DNA of 64,000 nucleotides from Alkalihalobacillus pseudalcaliphilus (GTDB lineage Bacteria; Bacillota; Bacilli; Bacillales; Bacillaceae_D): assembly GCA_001038565.1 (NCBI GenBank), contig LFJO01000005.1, positions 612,766-676,765 on the forward strand, given 5' to 3'. Position numbers and translations under genes: made by a program. The notes under the pieces were generated by a model, which was not told the origin of the DNA, searched no databases, and saw nothing but the letters and a program-made list of their open reading frames with translations. Of the stretch, positions 8,480-18,847 are shown piece after piece (within the stretch, counting starts at the first letter, position 1; each line of letters starts with the position of its first letter).

Positions 8480-9667
8480 GTGAAAAATTTCTTTATCAAA
8501 AGAATACAAGGGTATGTGAGGCTATATGTAGATGCCCCCTTTCCTGAACATTTTCTGAATCGATGCTTAGAGGAAGGGATTGAAGTGTGGAAAATTAAAA
8601 AAGTGGGAGAAAAACGAATCTCATTTTATATGGATTTAGAGAATGTGCATCGAATTCGTCCGATTGCCAAAAAGACAGAGTCAAAGGTCCATTTCTCATC
8701 TAGATTTGGACTTCCATTCTTTCTTAAAAGAATGTTAACCCGAAGTGGCTTTGTAGTAGGAATATTGTTATGTTTGATTATGTTATTTGTAGGCTCTAAT
8801 ATGGTTTGGGGTATTGAGGTAAAAGGAGCTTCACCACAAGTCGAGACGCAACTCATAAAACTTATTCATGAAATTGGGTTAAAAAAAGGTAAGTTTCAAT
8901 TTCAGTTGCCTCCAGAAGAGGATATACAGACGTATGTAACCGAACAATTAGATGGTGCAACATGGGTTGGTGTAAAGAAAAAAGGGACGACCTATGAATT
9001 TGAAGTCGTTGAACAAACATTACCTGAACGGGCTGAATTATTAGACCCTCGCCATCTCGTCTCTACACGTAAAGCTATTATTCATGATATTTATGTAGAG
9101 CATGGTCAAGCTCTAGTTAAACCTAATGATTTTGTACAAAAAGGTGACATTTTAATTTCGGGATATATCGGTAAGGAAGGGAATGAGCAAATTGTTCCAG
9201 CGGTTGGCGTTGTACGTGGTGAAATTTGGTACAAGTCTCATGTTGAAACATCGATTGAAAGTCTTTTTACTAATCTAACGGGTGAACATAAGGAAAAACA
9301 TTATCTACAAGTTTTCGGCTTGGATATTCCAATATGGGGGTTTGGTAAAACGGAGTATGAGAATTTTCGTGAGTTTGAGGATGAGAAGCCATTTCAATTT
9401 TTAAAATGGGAGCTACCTCTCGCTTATAAAAAAACAACGATTTCTGAAACAACCCCTTTCCAACGGACGTATAGTAAAGAGGATGCCATAGAAAAAGCGA
9501 AAGAATTTTCAAAAAAAGAATTGATGAAACGTTTGCCTGATAACGCTGAGGTACATGGAGAAAAACTTTTGCACGAAACCCTTGAGAATGGTAAAGTTAT
9601 ACTAGAGATTCATTATGAAGTTATTGAAGATATTATGCAAGTACAACCGATTATTCAAGGAGACTGA
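8480..9667 (+). CDS. yqfD: Sporulation membrane protein YqfD
   Basis: The 395-residue protein has an N-terminal cytosolic domain, one membrane helix (about 85-108) and a large extracytoplasmic domain. This is the layout of the YqfD family (PF06898). It is a mother-cell sporulation protein paired with YqfC, and its exact biochemical role is not established. I chose GTG 8480 because AGGAGGAGG (8463-8471) lies 8 bases upstream. The longer frame from 8456 starts on the stop codon of yqfC. phoH follows after 5 bases, so translation is probably coupled. Confidence 0.9.
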   Translation: MKNFFIKRIQGYVRLYVDAPFPEHFLNRCLEEGIEVWKIKKVGEKRISFYMDLENVHRIRPIAKKTESKVHFSSRFGLPFFLKRMLTRSGFVVGILLCLIMLFVGSNMVWGIEVKGASPQVETQLIKLIHEIGLKKGKFQFQLPPEEDIQTYVTEQLDGATWVGVKKKGTTYEFEVVEQTLPERAELLDPRHLVSTRKAIIHDIYVEHGQALVKPNDFVQKGDILISGYIGKEGNEQIVPAVGVVRGEIWYKSHVETSIESLFTNLTGEHKEKHYLQVFGLDIPIWGFGKTEYENFREFEDEKPFQFLKWELPLAYKKTTISETTPFQRTYSKEDAIEKAKEFSKKELMKRLPDNAEVHGEKLLHETLENGKVILEIHYEVIEDIMQVQPIIQGD

Positions 9668-9672
9668 GGCTA

Positions 9673-10668
9673 TTGTCAGAAATGAAAGTGCTTAAGTTAG
9701 ATGCAGAGAATATGAATGAACCCCAATTATTATTCGGACCGAATGACAGGTTTCTAAAACAAATTGAACGATTACTAAATGTTTCAATTGTAACAAGAGG
9801 GGAAGAAATATCTGTTACAGGTGAACAGAAGTCCATTTTACTGGTAGAAAAAACATTGCATGCACTCATTGCCATTATACGTAAAGGGGTTTCTATTACT
9901 GAAAGAGATGTCGTGTACACCGTACAATTAGCTGAACGTGGCCAATTAAGTGAACTTGACCAACTCTATGATGAGAAAATAACGTCCAATATGAAGGGTA
10001 AATCAATTATCGCCAAAACATTGGGACAACGTCATTATGTAACAGCGATTAAGAAAAAGGATATGGTCTTTGGTATTGGTCCTGCTGGAACAGGAAAAAC
10101 CTATTTAGCTGTTGTGATGGCCGTGGCTGCACTTAAGGAAGGTTATGTAAAAAAAATTGTTTTAACTCGTCCGGCAGTAGAAGCGGGTGAAAGCTTAGGT
10201 TTTCTTCCAGGTGATTTAAAAGAGAAGGTTGATCCTTATTTACGCCCTATTTACGACGCTTTGCATGACGTATTAGGTGTTGAACATACAACGAGGTTAA
10301 TGGAAAGAGGGACGATCGAAGTTGCCCCGTTAGCCTATATGCGTGGTCGGACATTGGAAGACGCTTTTGTCATATTAGACGAGGCTCAAAATACAACAAG
10401 TGAACAAATTAAAATGTTTATTACTCGGTTAGGATTTGGCTCGAAGATGGTGATTAATGGAGATCTAACTCAAATTGATTTGCCACGTGGGAAGAAATCG
10501 GGCTTAAAAACAGCGATCGAAAGGTTATCAAATATACAGGATATTGGTTTTATTTATCTAAACCAAGTGGATGTTGTCAGACATTCTCTCGTACAAAAAA
10601 TTATTCAAGCTTATGACGAAAACGATAAGAGTGAGCAAAACCAAAACAATGGACCATTACTAACATAA
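9673..10668 (+). CDS. phoH: PhoH-family ATPase
   Basis: The 331-residue protein has a small N-terminal domain with a KH-like feel (about 1-90) and a P-loop ATPase core. Walker A is GPAGTGKT, Walker B is FVILDEAQN, and INGDLTQIDLP is the conserved sensor region. This is PhoH/PhoL. It is widely found beside ybeY and pgpH and is thought to act in RNA metabolism, although its biochemical function is uncertain. The start is TTG 9673 with AAGGAG overlapping the end of yqfD. The C-terminal tail is asparagine/glutamine-rich. Confidence 0.93.
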   Translation: MSEMKVLKLDAENMNEPQLLFGPNDRFLKQIERLLNVSIVTRGEEISVTGEQKSILLVEKTLHALIAIIRKGVSITERDVVYTVQLAERGQLSELDQLYDEKITSNMKGKSIIAKTLGQRHYVTAIKKKDMVFGIGPAGTGKTYLAVVMAVAALKEGYVKKIVLTRPAVEAGESLGFLPGDLKEKVDPYLRPIYDALHDVLGVEHTTRLMERGTIEVAPLAYMRGRTLEDAFVILDEAQNTTSEQIKMFITRLGFGSKMVINGDLTQIDLPRGKKSGLKTAIERLSNIQDIGFIYLNQVDVVRHSLVQKIIQAYDENDKSEQNQNNGPLLT

Positions 10669-10685
10669 TAAAAGAAGAGTTAGAG

Positions 10686-10720
10686 TCATGGGTATATACC
10701 CATGATTTTTACTCACTTTT
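10686..10720 (+). terminator. Possible weak terminator or attenuator between phoH and pgpH
   Basis: The perfect palindrome CATGGGTATATACCCATG is followed by ATTTTTACTC, with flanking GAGT/ACTC pairing. The T tract is short, so read-through into pgpH is likely. Confidence 0.4.
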
Positions 10721-10742
10721 TTAATGGGTGAGGTGAAAGGCT

Positions 10743-12965
10743 TTGGGCAAAAGTAAACCAATTGACCAGTACCAATGGTGGAAACGTTTAAGAGAGAGTC
10801 GTTATATTCGTTTTACTCTTCTTGCAATTATGGGGGTCTTATTATACATATTAATGCTGGGTAACATTATACCAGACAAAATTGACATTCAATTATCCCA
10901 AGCAATTGAACAAGATATTCGTTCACCTATAACCGTGGAACACAAAGCAGCGACCGAAGAAAGGCGAAAGGAAGCTGTAGCCGCCATTGGACCTGTTTAT
11001 GATTTGAAACAAGAGTATTCCCAAAATCAAGTAGGAAAAGTTACAGATATCTTTGAACTCATCCGACAAGTTGCGGCTGATTATGAAGCGGAGCAAGAAG
11101 ATTTACGAAAACAGCAGGAAGAGTTGGAAGAGGGAGAAGAGTTAGAAGTTGAGATACCGAGTGAGGAAGAGGTACGTGAAGAACAATTAGCCTACATTCA
11201 TGAAACACTAGCGATAGGAACAAGTAATGATTTAAGTGATGAAACGATTGTTACTTTATTAGAGTCTTCTGATTCGCAACTACAAATTGCCCAAGAAGCA
11301 ACGGCAAATGCTGTGTTTGATATAATGAATGAGCAAATATCAATTCGTGATTTAGGGGAAAAAAAGGACCAAGTTGAAGATTCAATTGACTTACCGACGC
11401 TAAGTAATCGTCTTGTTAATGCTATGAAAGAAATTGCGTCTTTTGCCATCATTCCCAATTATATATATGATGCTGATCAAACTGAACAATTAAGGCAAGC
11501 AACAGCTGAAAGTATAGAACCAGTCTTGATTAGGGAAGGTCAGTTACTGGTGAAGGAAGGCGAGATTGTTAATCATGATGTCTATGAACAGCTTCGTCTT
11601 GTTGGTTTATTAGATGATGAAATTAATTTATATCCATATATTGGATTGGCTATTTTGGTTATATTAATCATGAGTGTGATTGGCTATCATATAAATGAAG
11701 CGAAAACGAGTCTGCAACATAATAACAGTCATTTAGTCATGTTTACGTTAATTTTTGTATTGACTGTCATCTTGTTAAAGGTCTTTAGTTTATTAGAATC
11801 GTTAGCGATTACGGGATTAGGATATGCGGTGCCCGTTTCGGTTGGAGCGATGCTCTTAACGTTATTATTAACGAAACGAGTAGCCGTCTTCATGAGTTTT
11901 ATCTTAGCAATTATTGGGAGTATTTTCTTTAATCAAGAAGCGGCAGGCTCTTTTAATTTCACGTATGGACTATACTTATTTTTTAGTTCTATTTCGGCAG
12001 CTTTTTTCCTCGGAGAGTCCAATCAGGTTTCTAGAATCCTCCGAGCAGGTATGTATGTTTCACTTGTTAATATCCTTACCGTCGTCTCATTACTGTTTAT
12101 GAAAGTAGTTCCGAGTGGTTGGGTAGAAATTGGTATGCATGTTGGATTCGCGTGGTTGTCTGCTTTTATTGCAGCTGTTTTGACTTTAGGTTTACTCCCA
12201 TTTTTTGAAGCTGGTTTTGGAATCATTTCAACAACCAAGTTGATTGAGCTTTCCAATCCGAACCATCCTTTATTACGTAAAATATTGACAGAAGCACCGG
12301 GCACTTACCATCATAGTGTTGTCGTTGGTAATCTTGCCGAATCAGCAAGTGAGGCAATTGGAGAAAATGGGTTGCTGGCAAGGGTTGCCTCGTATTATCA
12401 TGATTTAGGCAAAACGAAACGGCCGCATTTCTTTATTGAAAATCAAATGAAAATGGATAATCCCCATGATAAAATTTCTCCACAGCTTAGTACAACGATT
12501 ATTACTGCCCATCCATATGATGGAGCAGATATGCTGAGAGAACATAAAATGCCTAAAGAAATCATTGATATCGCGGAACAACACCATGGAACAAGTTTGT
12601 TAAAGTTCTTCTATCATAAGGCCAATCAAGATAGTGAGACGCAATTACCTGAAACTCAATTTAGGTATCCTGGCCCAAAATCACAAACCAAGGTTGGATC
12701 TATCGTACAAATTGCTGATAGTGTGGAAGCGGCTGTTCGGTCTATTTCAAAGCCAACTCCTGATAAAATTGTGAATCTTGTCCGCAAGATTATTAAAGAT
12801 AAACTTGAAGATGGTCAATTTGATGAATCTGATTTAACTCTACGTGAACTTGACCAAGTCGCGATTTCAATTTGTGAAACCTTAAAAGGGACATTCCATC
12901 AGCGAATTGAGTATCCCGATGACGAGAAGAAAAAAGGAGATAAGAAAAATGAAAATGACGATTGA
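10743..12965 (+). CDS. pgpH: 7TM-HD cyclic-di-AMP phosphodiesterase PgpH
   Basis: The 740-residue protein begins with one membrane helix (about 20-42). A large extracytoplasmic 7TMR-HDED domain rich in Glu/Gln follows, then seven membrane helices (about 295-495) and a cytosolic HD domain. HD motifs visible are YHHSVVVGNLA, YYHDLGK, ITAHPYDGADML and EQHHGTSLL. The family (YqfF/PgpH) hydrolyses c-di-AMP to pApA, affecting potassium and osmotic control and wall integrity. The start is TTG 10743 after GGTGAGGTGAAAGG. Its 3' end overlaps ybeY by 17 bases. Confidence 0.94.
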   Translation: MGKSKPIDQYQWWKRLRESRYIRFTLLAIMGVLLYILMLGNIIPDKIDIQLSQAIEQDIRSPITVEHKAATEERRKEAVAAIGPVYDLKQEYSQNQVGKVTDIFELIRQVAADYEAEQEDLRKQQEELEEGEELEVEIPSEEEVREEQLAYIHETLAIGTSNDLSDETIVTLLESSDSQLQIAQEATANAVFDIMNEQISIRDLGEKKDQVEDSIDLPTLSNRLVNAMKEIASFAIIPNYIYDADQTEQLRQATAESIEPVLIREGQLLVKEGEIVNHDVYEQLRLVGLLDDEINLYPYIGLAILVILIMSVIGYHINEAKTSLQHNNSHLVMFTLIFVLTVILLKVFSLLESLAITGLGYAVPVSVGAMLLTLLLTKRVAVFMSFILAIIGSIFFNQEAAGSFNFTYGLYLFFSSISAAFFLGESNQVSRILRAGMYVSLVNILTVVSLLFMKVVPSGWVEIGMHVGFAWLSAFIAAVLTLGLLPFFEAGFGIISTTKLIELSNPNHPLLRKILTEAPGTYHHSVVVGNLAESASEAIGENGLLARVASYYHDLGKTKRPHFFIENQMKMDNPHDKISPQLSTTIITAHPYDGADMLREHKMPKEIIDIAEQHHGTSLLKFFYHKANQDSETQLPETQFRYPGPKSQTKVGSIVQIADSVEAAVRSISKPTPDKIVNLVRKIIKDKLEDGQFDESDLTLRELDQVAISICETLKGTFHQRIEYPDDEKKKGDKKNENDD

Positions 12966-13419
12966 TATCGTTGATGAAACAGAAACATTAAATGAAGAGC
13001 AACTACAACTAGTGGATAAGCTAGTAACAAATGCTGGTCATAGTGAGGGATTAACGGGTGACGTGGAATTATCAGTTACTTTTGTAACAGATGAGGAAAT
13101 CCAGGCCATTAATCGTGAGTACCGCGACAAGGACCAACCAACGGATGTCATTTCATTTGCTTTAAATGAACAGGGAGAAGGAGAACAAGAGGTCATCGCA
13201 GAAGGCTTACCCAATGCTCTTGGTGACATTATTATTTCGGTACCACGTATTAAGGAACAAGCTAACGAGTACGGGCATTCATTTGAACGAGAGTTAGGTT
13301 TTCTTGTTGTTCATGGTTTTCTGCATTTACTTGGTTATGACCATATGAGTGAGGTAGAAGAGAAAGCCATGTTTGCTAAACAAGAAAGCATCTTGGATGA
13401 TTATGGCCTTACAAGATAG
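12949..13419 (+). CDS. ybeY: Endoribonuclease YbeY
   Basis: The 156-residue metal-dependent endoribonuclease contains the zinc motif HGFLHLLGYDH (HxxxHxxxxxH). It acts in 16S rRNA 3'-end maturation and 70S quality control. I chose ATG 12949, where AAAAGGAG lies 8 bases upstream. The frame extends to 12907, but that would double the overlap with pgpH and add a basic stretch absent from the family. It is the middle gene of a tightly packed pgpH-ybeY-dgkA run. Confidence 0.95.
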   Translation: MKMTIDIVDETETLNEEQLQLVDKLVTNAGHSEGLTGDVELSVTFVTDEEIQAINREYRDKDQPTDVISFALNEQGEGEQEVIAEGLPNALGDIIISVPRIKEQANEYGHSFERELGFLVVHGFLHLLGYDHMSEVEEKAMFAKQESILDDYGLTR

Positions 13420-13798
13420 GAATAAAAGAGGATTCAGGCGGCTCCTTCGTTCATTTGATTTTGCTTATCAAGGTCTAAAACATGTGATTAAGCACGAACA
13501 AAATATGCAAGTTCACGCGATTGTTGCACTACTGACCGTGGCTATGGCAGCTTGGCTCTCATTTTCTTTAACTTCCTGGATGATTTTATTACTCGTTATT
13601 GCCGGGATGTTTTCGATGGAAATAATGAATACAGCTGTTGAACGTACCGTCGATTTAATCACGAATGATTTTCATCCGTTAGCGAAGAGGGCGAAGGATA
13701 TCGCCGCTTCTGCTGTCTTGGTTTACACACTATTTTCCATTGTGATTGGGGCTTTATTATTTATCCCACCTATATTGGAAAAGTTTCATATACTGTGA
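13403..13798 (+). CDS. dgkA: Undecaprenol/diacylglycerol kinase
   Basis: The 131-residue membrane kinase begins MALQDRNKRGFRRLLRSFDFA, close to B. subtilis DgkA. It has three membrane helices and the conserved HEQNMQ and EIMNTAVERTVDL motifs that hold the catalytic glutamate and Mg-binding site. In Firmicutes this enzyme phosphorylates undecaprenol, recycling the carrier for wall synthesis. I chose ATG 13403 by homology. The frame is open from 13373. It overlaps ybeY by 17 bases and has only a weak GGATGA site, which suggests translational coupling. Confidence 0.92.
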   Translation: MALQDRNKRGFRRLLRSFDFAYQGLKHVIKHEQNMQVHAIVALLTVAMAAWLSFSLTSWMILLLVIAGMFSMEIMNTAVERTVDLITNDFHPLAKRAKDIAASAVLVYTLFSIVIGALLFIPPILEKFHIL

Positions 13799-13800
13799 AA

Positions 13801-13960
13801 AGTCATAACTGGTGGAGACTCCCGCAGGGCGTAGTGGCAAAGCTTGAGATCGGCTGCCTGTGCCGAACAATTCAGCGGCACTCCGCAGGACGAACAGTAT
13901 GATTTTCGGTAGCGGCAAGTAGAATTTTGTTTATCAGCTTGAAGCAACTTGGGTACAAAA
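13801..13960 (+). repeat. Family 1 repeat, copy C
   Basis: This copy contains GGAGACTCCCGCAGGGCGTAG and the conserved ATGATTTTCGGTAGCGGC. The inner hairpin has changed to TCGGC/GCCGA, with GCTTGAG opposite TTCAGC. Pairing is thus kept with different bases, although the outer stem has a mismatch. Confidence 0.8.
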
Positions 13961-14097
13961 TGCTCATAGCGAAGCCAAATTCATTTCGCTACCAATAAAT
14001 TTGGAAGTGACGATTAGTCCTTAACAACTCAGCTTTCAGGCAATTTGATATTTGTCTTCCTGAATGCCGGAACGATATTCTAAGTGTGGTTTTGCTT
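13961..14097 (+). repeat. Family 2 repeat fragment
   Basis: The stretch with AAGTGACGATTAGTCC, CAACTCAGCTTTC, CAATTTGATATTTGTCTTCC and CGATATTC matches 1545-1645 closely over about 100 bases. Its left part, ACAAAATGCTCATAGCGAAG, also resembles 15850-15910. Confidence 0.7.
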
Positions 14098-14149
14098 CAT
14101 TATTTATTGGTTCTTCATTACTTTTATATTGTTTTTTATGAGTAGGGAC

Positions 14150-15657
<1,508 letters not shown>

Positions 15658-15686
15658 AAAAATGGGCTTTTTTATTTTCTCACTTT

Positions 15687-15719
15687 AACAATGGCTGTGC
15701 GAATAGCCATTGTTTTTTG
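15687..15719 (+). terminator. Terminator after cdd-era
   Basis: AACAATGGCT and AGCCATTGTT form a perfect 10-bp stem with an 8-base loop and a T6 tail. Confidence 0.9.
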
Positions 15720-16293
15720 ATCTCACAAACAATTATAATAAATATATGTTGTAAAAAAGAAAGCAATAGTAGTTCTTTACTTTAAGATTTTCCATTGGAA
15801 GTATGTTCATTGATTTTAGCTGCTATTACCTTGTTCAAACCTAAATGTCTTACAAAACGCTCATGGCAGTGCGATCTACTTCGCCAGCAACAAACACGAA
15901 AGTGGCGTTTGCTTTTATCTTGCTGACTCTTCATTCACTTTGTTCTGGTTTTTTAAATATTTGTTGTAAGAATGATTTTATACTTGAGTATCAGCAGTAC
16001 CCAGCGGGCGAGTCATGCGGAGACTCCCATGGGACGTAGTGGCAGAGCCGAAATCCACTAGCGAAGCTAGTTAGTTCGGCGCCACCCCATAGGACGCGGA
16101 GCATGATTTTCGGTAGCGACGAGTAGAACTCCGCATTCCAGCGTTAGCGAAATTCCATACAAAAATCAAAAAAAACGCGTTGTCAAGCAAATTAAATTAG
16201 TAATTATTCCATAACATGAATTGTGCAAACTAGGGTCATGATAGTGATAAGATGTGTTTTAAATGTTATCTTCAAAGAAAGGTGGAATCTGTT
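15720..16293. other. Repeat-bearing gap before yqzL
   Basis: About 570 bases without a supported gene. 15850-15915 resembles family 2, and 15925-16165 is family 1 copy E with its conserved left flank. The frame 15845-16039 crosses both repeats and is not counted as a gene. Confidence 0.6.
15925..16165 (+). repeat. Family 1 repeat, copy E with left flank
   Basis: The core 15958-16165 has outer stem GTGGC/GCCAC, middle stem GCCGAA/TTCGGC and inner stem CTAGC/GCTAG. Both inner stems differ from the GCTGAG/CTCAGC and CTGGC/GCCAG of other copies on both sides at once. The left flank (TTCATTCACTTTGTTCT through TTTGTTGTAAGAATGAT) is shared with copy F and partly with copy A. Confidence 0.85.
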
Positions 16294-16443
16294 GTGCTCG
16301 ATTTTTCTTGGAAAGTTTTTTCGATGACTGGAAATGTTGACATGTATTTGTTAATGAAAGAAATTGAACGAGATTCAGATCAGCAATTCGAACAAGAAAT
16401 AACATTACTTAATGAGGATTTTAACTCACCTCCTAATCATTAA
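16294..16443 (+). CDS. yqzL: YqzL family protein
   Basis: The 49-residue protein starts VLDFSWKVFSMTGNVDMYLLMKEIE, the signature of the small YqzL family found before recO in Bacillus. Its function is unknown. I chose GTG 16294 because AAAGGTGG lies just upstream. The frame runs back to 16252, but the extra 14 residues do not fit the family. recO follows after 40 bases. Confidence 0.88.
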   Translation: MLDFSWKVFSMTGNVDMYLLMKEIERDSDQQFEQEITLLNEDFNSPPNH

Positions 16444-16483
16444 GCTCGTATTTGCACCATGTTGTTTAAAGTGGTGATTGATT

Positions 16484-17245
16484 ATGTTACAAAAAGTAGA
16501 AGGAATTGTTATTCGTTCCTCTGACTATGGAGAAACAAATAAAATTGTTACTTTGTTTACGAAGGAATTAGGAAAGATTGGGGTTATGGCTAGAGGGGCT
16601 AAAAAACCGAAAAGTAGGGTAGCTTCTATATCGCAGCTTTTTATTCATGGTCAATATCTTATACAAAAAAGCCAAGGCTTAAGTACATTAAGTCAAGGTG
16701 AAATTATTAATACGTATAAATCTATTAGGCATGATTTATTCTTAGCAGCATATGGGAGCTATATGATTGAGTTGTTAGATCGACTTACAGATGAAAAAGA
16801 AAAGAACCCGTCGCTATTTAATCTCATTCAACAAATGTTATTTTACTTGGATGAAGGAGTAGATCCAGAAGTATTATTAAGTATTTATGAAATGAAAATG
16901 TTAGACCAAGCAGGGGCAAAACCACAAATAGATGCTTGTACTAGCTGTTCTCAACCTAATATCCCTGTAGCCTTTTCGATAAAAGAAGCAGGTTTTTTAT
17001 GTGAGAAATGCCGTCACCTTGATGAATACGCCTTCATGATAAACGAAAAAACGGCTAAATTATTACGCCTATTTTATTATATGGATATGGAACGATTAGG
17101 GGTTATTTCTTTAAAAGAAACAACAAAAAAAGAAATTAGAACAATTATTTCGACGTATTATGATGAATATGTAGGAATTGCACTAAAATCAAAGAGATTT
17201 TTAAATCAACTCGAAAAATTAGGTCCGCTTTCTCCAGAAAAATAA
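16484..17245 (+). CDS. recO: DNA repair protein RecO
   Basis: The 253-residue protein has an N-terminal OB fold, with EGIVIRSSDYGETNKIV and GARKPKSR-like KKPKSR. A helical C-terminal part follows with a zinc finger CTSC...CEKC. RecO loads RecA on SSB-coated DNA together with RecR. I chose ATG 16484, matching the family start MLxKxEGIV. A TTG two codons earlier is in frame. A terminator shared with the convergent catalase gene follows. Confidence 0.94.
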   Translation: MLQKVEGIVIRSSDYGETNKIVTLFTKELGKIGVMARGAKKPKSRVASISQLFIHGQYLIQKSQGLSTLSQGEIINTYKSIRHDLFLAAYGSYMIELLDRLTDEKEKNPSLFNLIQQMLFYLDEGVDPEVLLSIYEMKMLDQAGAKPQIDACTSCSQPNIPVAFSIKEAGFLCEKCRHLDEYAFMINEKTAKLLRLFYYMDMERLGVISLKETTKKEIRTIISTYYDEYVGIALKSKRFLNQLEKLGPLSPEK

Positions 17246-17276
17246 AGAGCAGAATTAAAATCTGCTCTTTTTTTCT
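17244..17276. terminator. Bidirectional terminator between recO and the Mn catalase gene
   Basis: AAAGAGCAGA and TCTGCTCTTT form a 10-bp stem with an A tract on one side and a T tract on the other, so it can act in both directions. Confidence 0.9.
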
Positions 17277-18166
17277 TATAAATTGGACTTTAAACGTTTA
17301 AGAATCTTTTGATAATCATCTTCGTCTAATCCTGGTACAAACATTTCTGGTTTTGGTTCAAAATCAGGAATAGGTGCGCCTTCGGGTGTTCCATGAATGA
17401 CGCGAAGCTGCTCACCTGTTTCGGGATTTTTACCTTTCCAGATTTGATTAATATCCCGATATTCCGCTTCACCCCAAGTATAAAGGACGTTGTATAAGCC
17501 TTGGTCCATATATTTTCTTGCATGGTCAAAAGAATGATTGTCAGGGCGTGGTACAGGAAGCATCTTCCCTATTTCAACACCGGTCGCTACTTCAATAGCT
17601 TTTGCGTAAGCAATAATATGTGTGCCTCCACGAACGAGAAGGTAGCCGCAGAGCTCTCTTGCTGTTGGATTAGTTGTCATTTCATATACACGCATTTTAT
17701 GAAGTCTTGCTCCGATTTCAAGACAATAATTATGCAATAAGTCTTCTACTAAAGCACCGCTCCCATGCACATAACTACCGTTCCATGGGTTCCCCATGCC
17801 GTCACCAGGAAAAGCAGTCTGTGCTGTAGTCGTAAAATGATAGGAGTACCTTTTATTTTTGCCGATTTGTAGAGGAGCTGAATCAGGTGTACCTGGGTGA
17901 GTATTACCATATGACATGAGATTAATTGTATTTGCGACCAATTCTACATGGCCAAATTCTTCAGCGGTTATACTGGCGATTAGATCATAAAAGGGTTTAT
18001 ATTTCTTTTTTCCGCGAAAATTAAAAGATTGGAACATGTAATTATTTAATGTGGACATTTCGCCAAATTCTCCACCTAATAACTCTTGTACAATAGAGGC
18101 ACCGTCAATATCCCCGTGTTCCGGAACCGGTAAGTCAATCGCGAGTTTATTAATACGTTTCATCAT
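17276..18166 (-). CDS. Manganese catalase
   Basis: The 296-residue ferritin-like enzyme would dismutate hydrogen peroxide with a dimanganese centre. The metal ligands line up with those known from the Lactobacillus enzyme: E36 in GGEFGEMSTL, E70 and H73 in AEEFGHVE, E150 in YCLEIGAR and H183 in RGGTH. The C-terminal extension of about 90 residues is normal for YdbD/YjqC-type Bacillus catalases. The minus-strand start has AAAGGTGG upstream. A small DUF2642-like gene lies 39 bases upstream in the same direction, so the two probably form an operon. Confidence 0.93.
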   Translation of the reverse strand: MMKRINKLAIDLPVPEHGDIDGASIVQELLGGEFGEMSTLNNYMFQSFNFRGKKKYKPFYDLIASITAEEFGHVELVANTINLMSYGNTHPGTPDSAPLQIGKNKRYSYHFTTTAQTAFPGDGMGNPWNGSYVHGSGALVEDLLHNYCLEIGARLHKMRVYEMTTNPTARELCGYLLVRGGTHIIAYAKAIEVATGVEIGKMLPVPRPDNHSFDHARKYMDQGLYNVLYTWGEAEYRDINQIWKGKNPETGEQLRVIHGTPEGAPIPDFEPKPEMFVPGLDEDDYQKILKRLKSNL

Positions 18167-18205
18167 GTTTGTTCAACCACCTTTCTGAACAGATTGATTG
18201 GATGA

Positions 18206-18424
18206 CTATGATTTCTTGACAGGAAAAAACCAAATAATTTCTTGAGTACGGATGTAAAAAGGGGTGTCACCCATCTCTACAATAATATGGTCAGGGTAAA
18301 CATGAGTTAGTTGACCTCTAACTGAACCTTGAGTTGTTTGAACACCAATTGTTGAATTTTCTAGGTTTGATAGGTTTTGATAAACATAAGGATCACTTAA
18401 TCTCCAGTCTAACTCGCTACTCAT
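18206..18424 (-). CDS. Small DUF2642/YuzF-like protein
   Basis: The 72-residue protein contains YQNLSNLENSTIGVQTTQGS and RGQLTHVYPDHIIVEM followed by PFYIRTQEIIWF. It reads like a small all-beta domain of the DUF2642 family that includes YuzF. Function is unknown, and family members are often linked to spore or surface proteins. GGAG lies close before the ATG. It precedes the catalase gene in the same transcription direction. A weak sigma-B-like sequence lies upstream. Confidence 0.75.
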   Translation of the reverse strand: MSSELDWRLSDPYVYQNLSNLENSTIGVQTTQGSVRGQLTHVYPDHIIVEMGDTPFYIRTQEIIWFFPVKKS

Positions 18425-18452
18425 CTTAACAACTCCTTATTTGAATATTTAT

Positions 18453-18476
18453 CATCCCTATAAGTTTATATAAAAC
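18453..18476 (-). promoter_or_regulatory. Possible sigma-B-like promoter of the DUF2642-catalase pair
   Basis: On the minus strand GTTTTA (18476-18471) is followed after 12 bases by GGGATG (18458-18453). This resembles the general-stress sigma-B consensus GTTTAA-N12-15-GGGTAT with mismatches. B. subtilis ydbD, a Mn catalase gene, is reported in the sigma-B regulon, which makes it plausible. The match is weak. Confidence 0.3.
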
Positions 18477-18528
18477 GGCTTTTCCAATATTCTTTGAATA
18501 TCAATTAATTTATTATTGAAGGGTATCA

Positions 18529-18557
18529 TTGACTTTGGAATATTATTTATATAAAAT
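18529..18557 (+). promoter_or_regulatory. Sigma-A promoter of the glyQS T-box transcript
   Basis: TTGACT (18529-18534) and TAAAAT (18552-18557) are spaced by 17 bases. Transcription would start near 18564, directly before the T-box stem I region. Confidence 0.75.
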
Positions 18558-18563
18558 ATATAT

Positions 18564-18782
18564 ACTACGTATGATGCGAAGAAAGAGAAGAGTACTTATT
18601 GTTTATTTATGAAAGCGAACCTAGGATAGTGGAAGCTAGGGCATAAAAGCAATAAGGAAGGCACTCTGGAGCATAACGGAAAAAGTGATTTGCGAAGTGC
18701 TTTCGCAAATAAGTAGGGTGGAACCGCGGGAAACTCTCGTCCCTATGCTGGAAGAATCAGCATAGGGACAAGAGTTTCTTTT
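18564..18782 (+). promoter_or_regulatory. Glycine T-box riboswitch
   Basis: The leader contains the T-box core AGGGTGGAACCGCGGG (18715-18730). The terminator stem ACTCT-GTCCCTATGCTG / CAGCATAGGGAC-AGAGT with its T-rich tail follows (18733-18782). Upstream, AGCGA and GTGGAAGC match stem I conserved blocks. GGC at about 18660-18662, followed by A, is the likely glycine specifier codon. Uncharged glycine tRNA would pair with the specifier and with the GGAACC bulge to form the antiterminator and allow glyQS transcription. Confidence 0.93.
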
Positions 18783-18847
18783 GTGTTTGATGACTTCCAT
18801 TGTTATCCATATTTTCATGTGATGTGAGAACTGAAGGAGGAAAAGCA

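Noticed and set aside
15845-16039. 64-codon frame between era and yqzL
   Set aside because: It crosses a family 2 fragment and the family 1 left flank, has no ribosome binding site, and its sequence recurs in other non-coding gaps.
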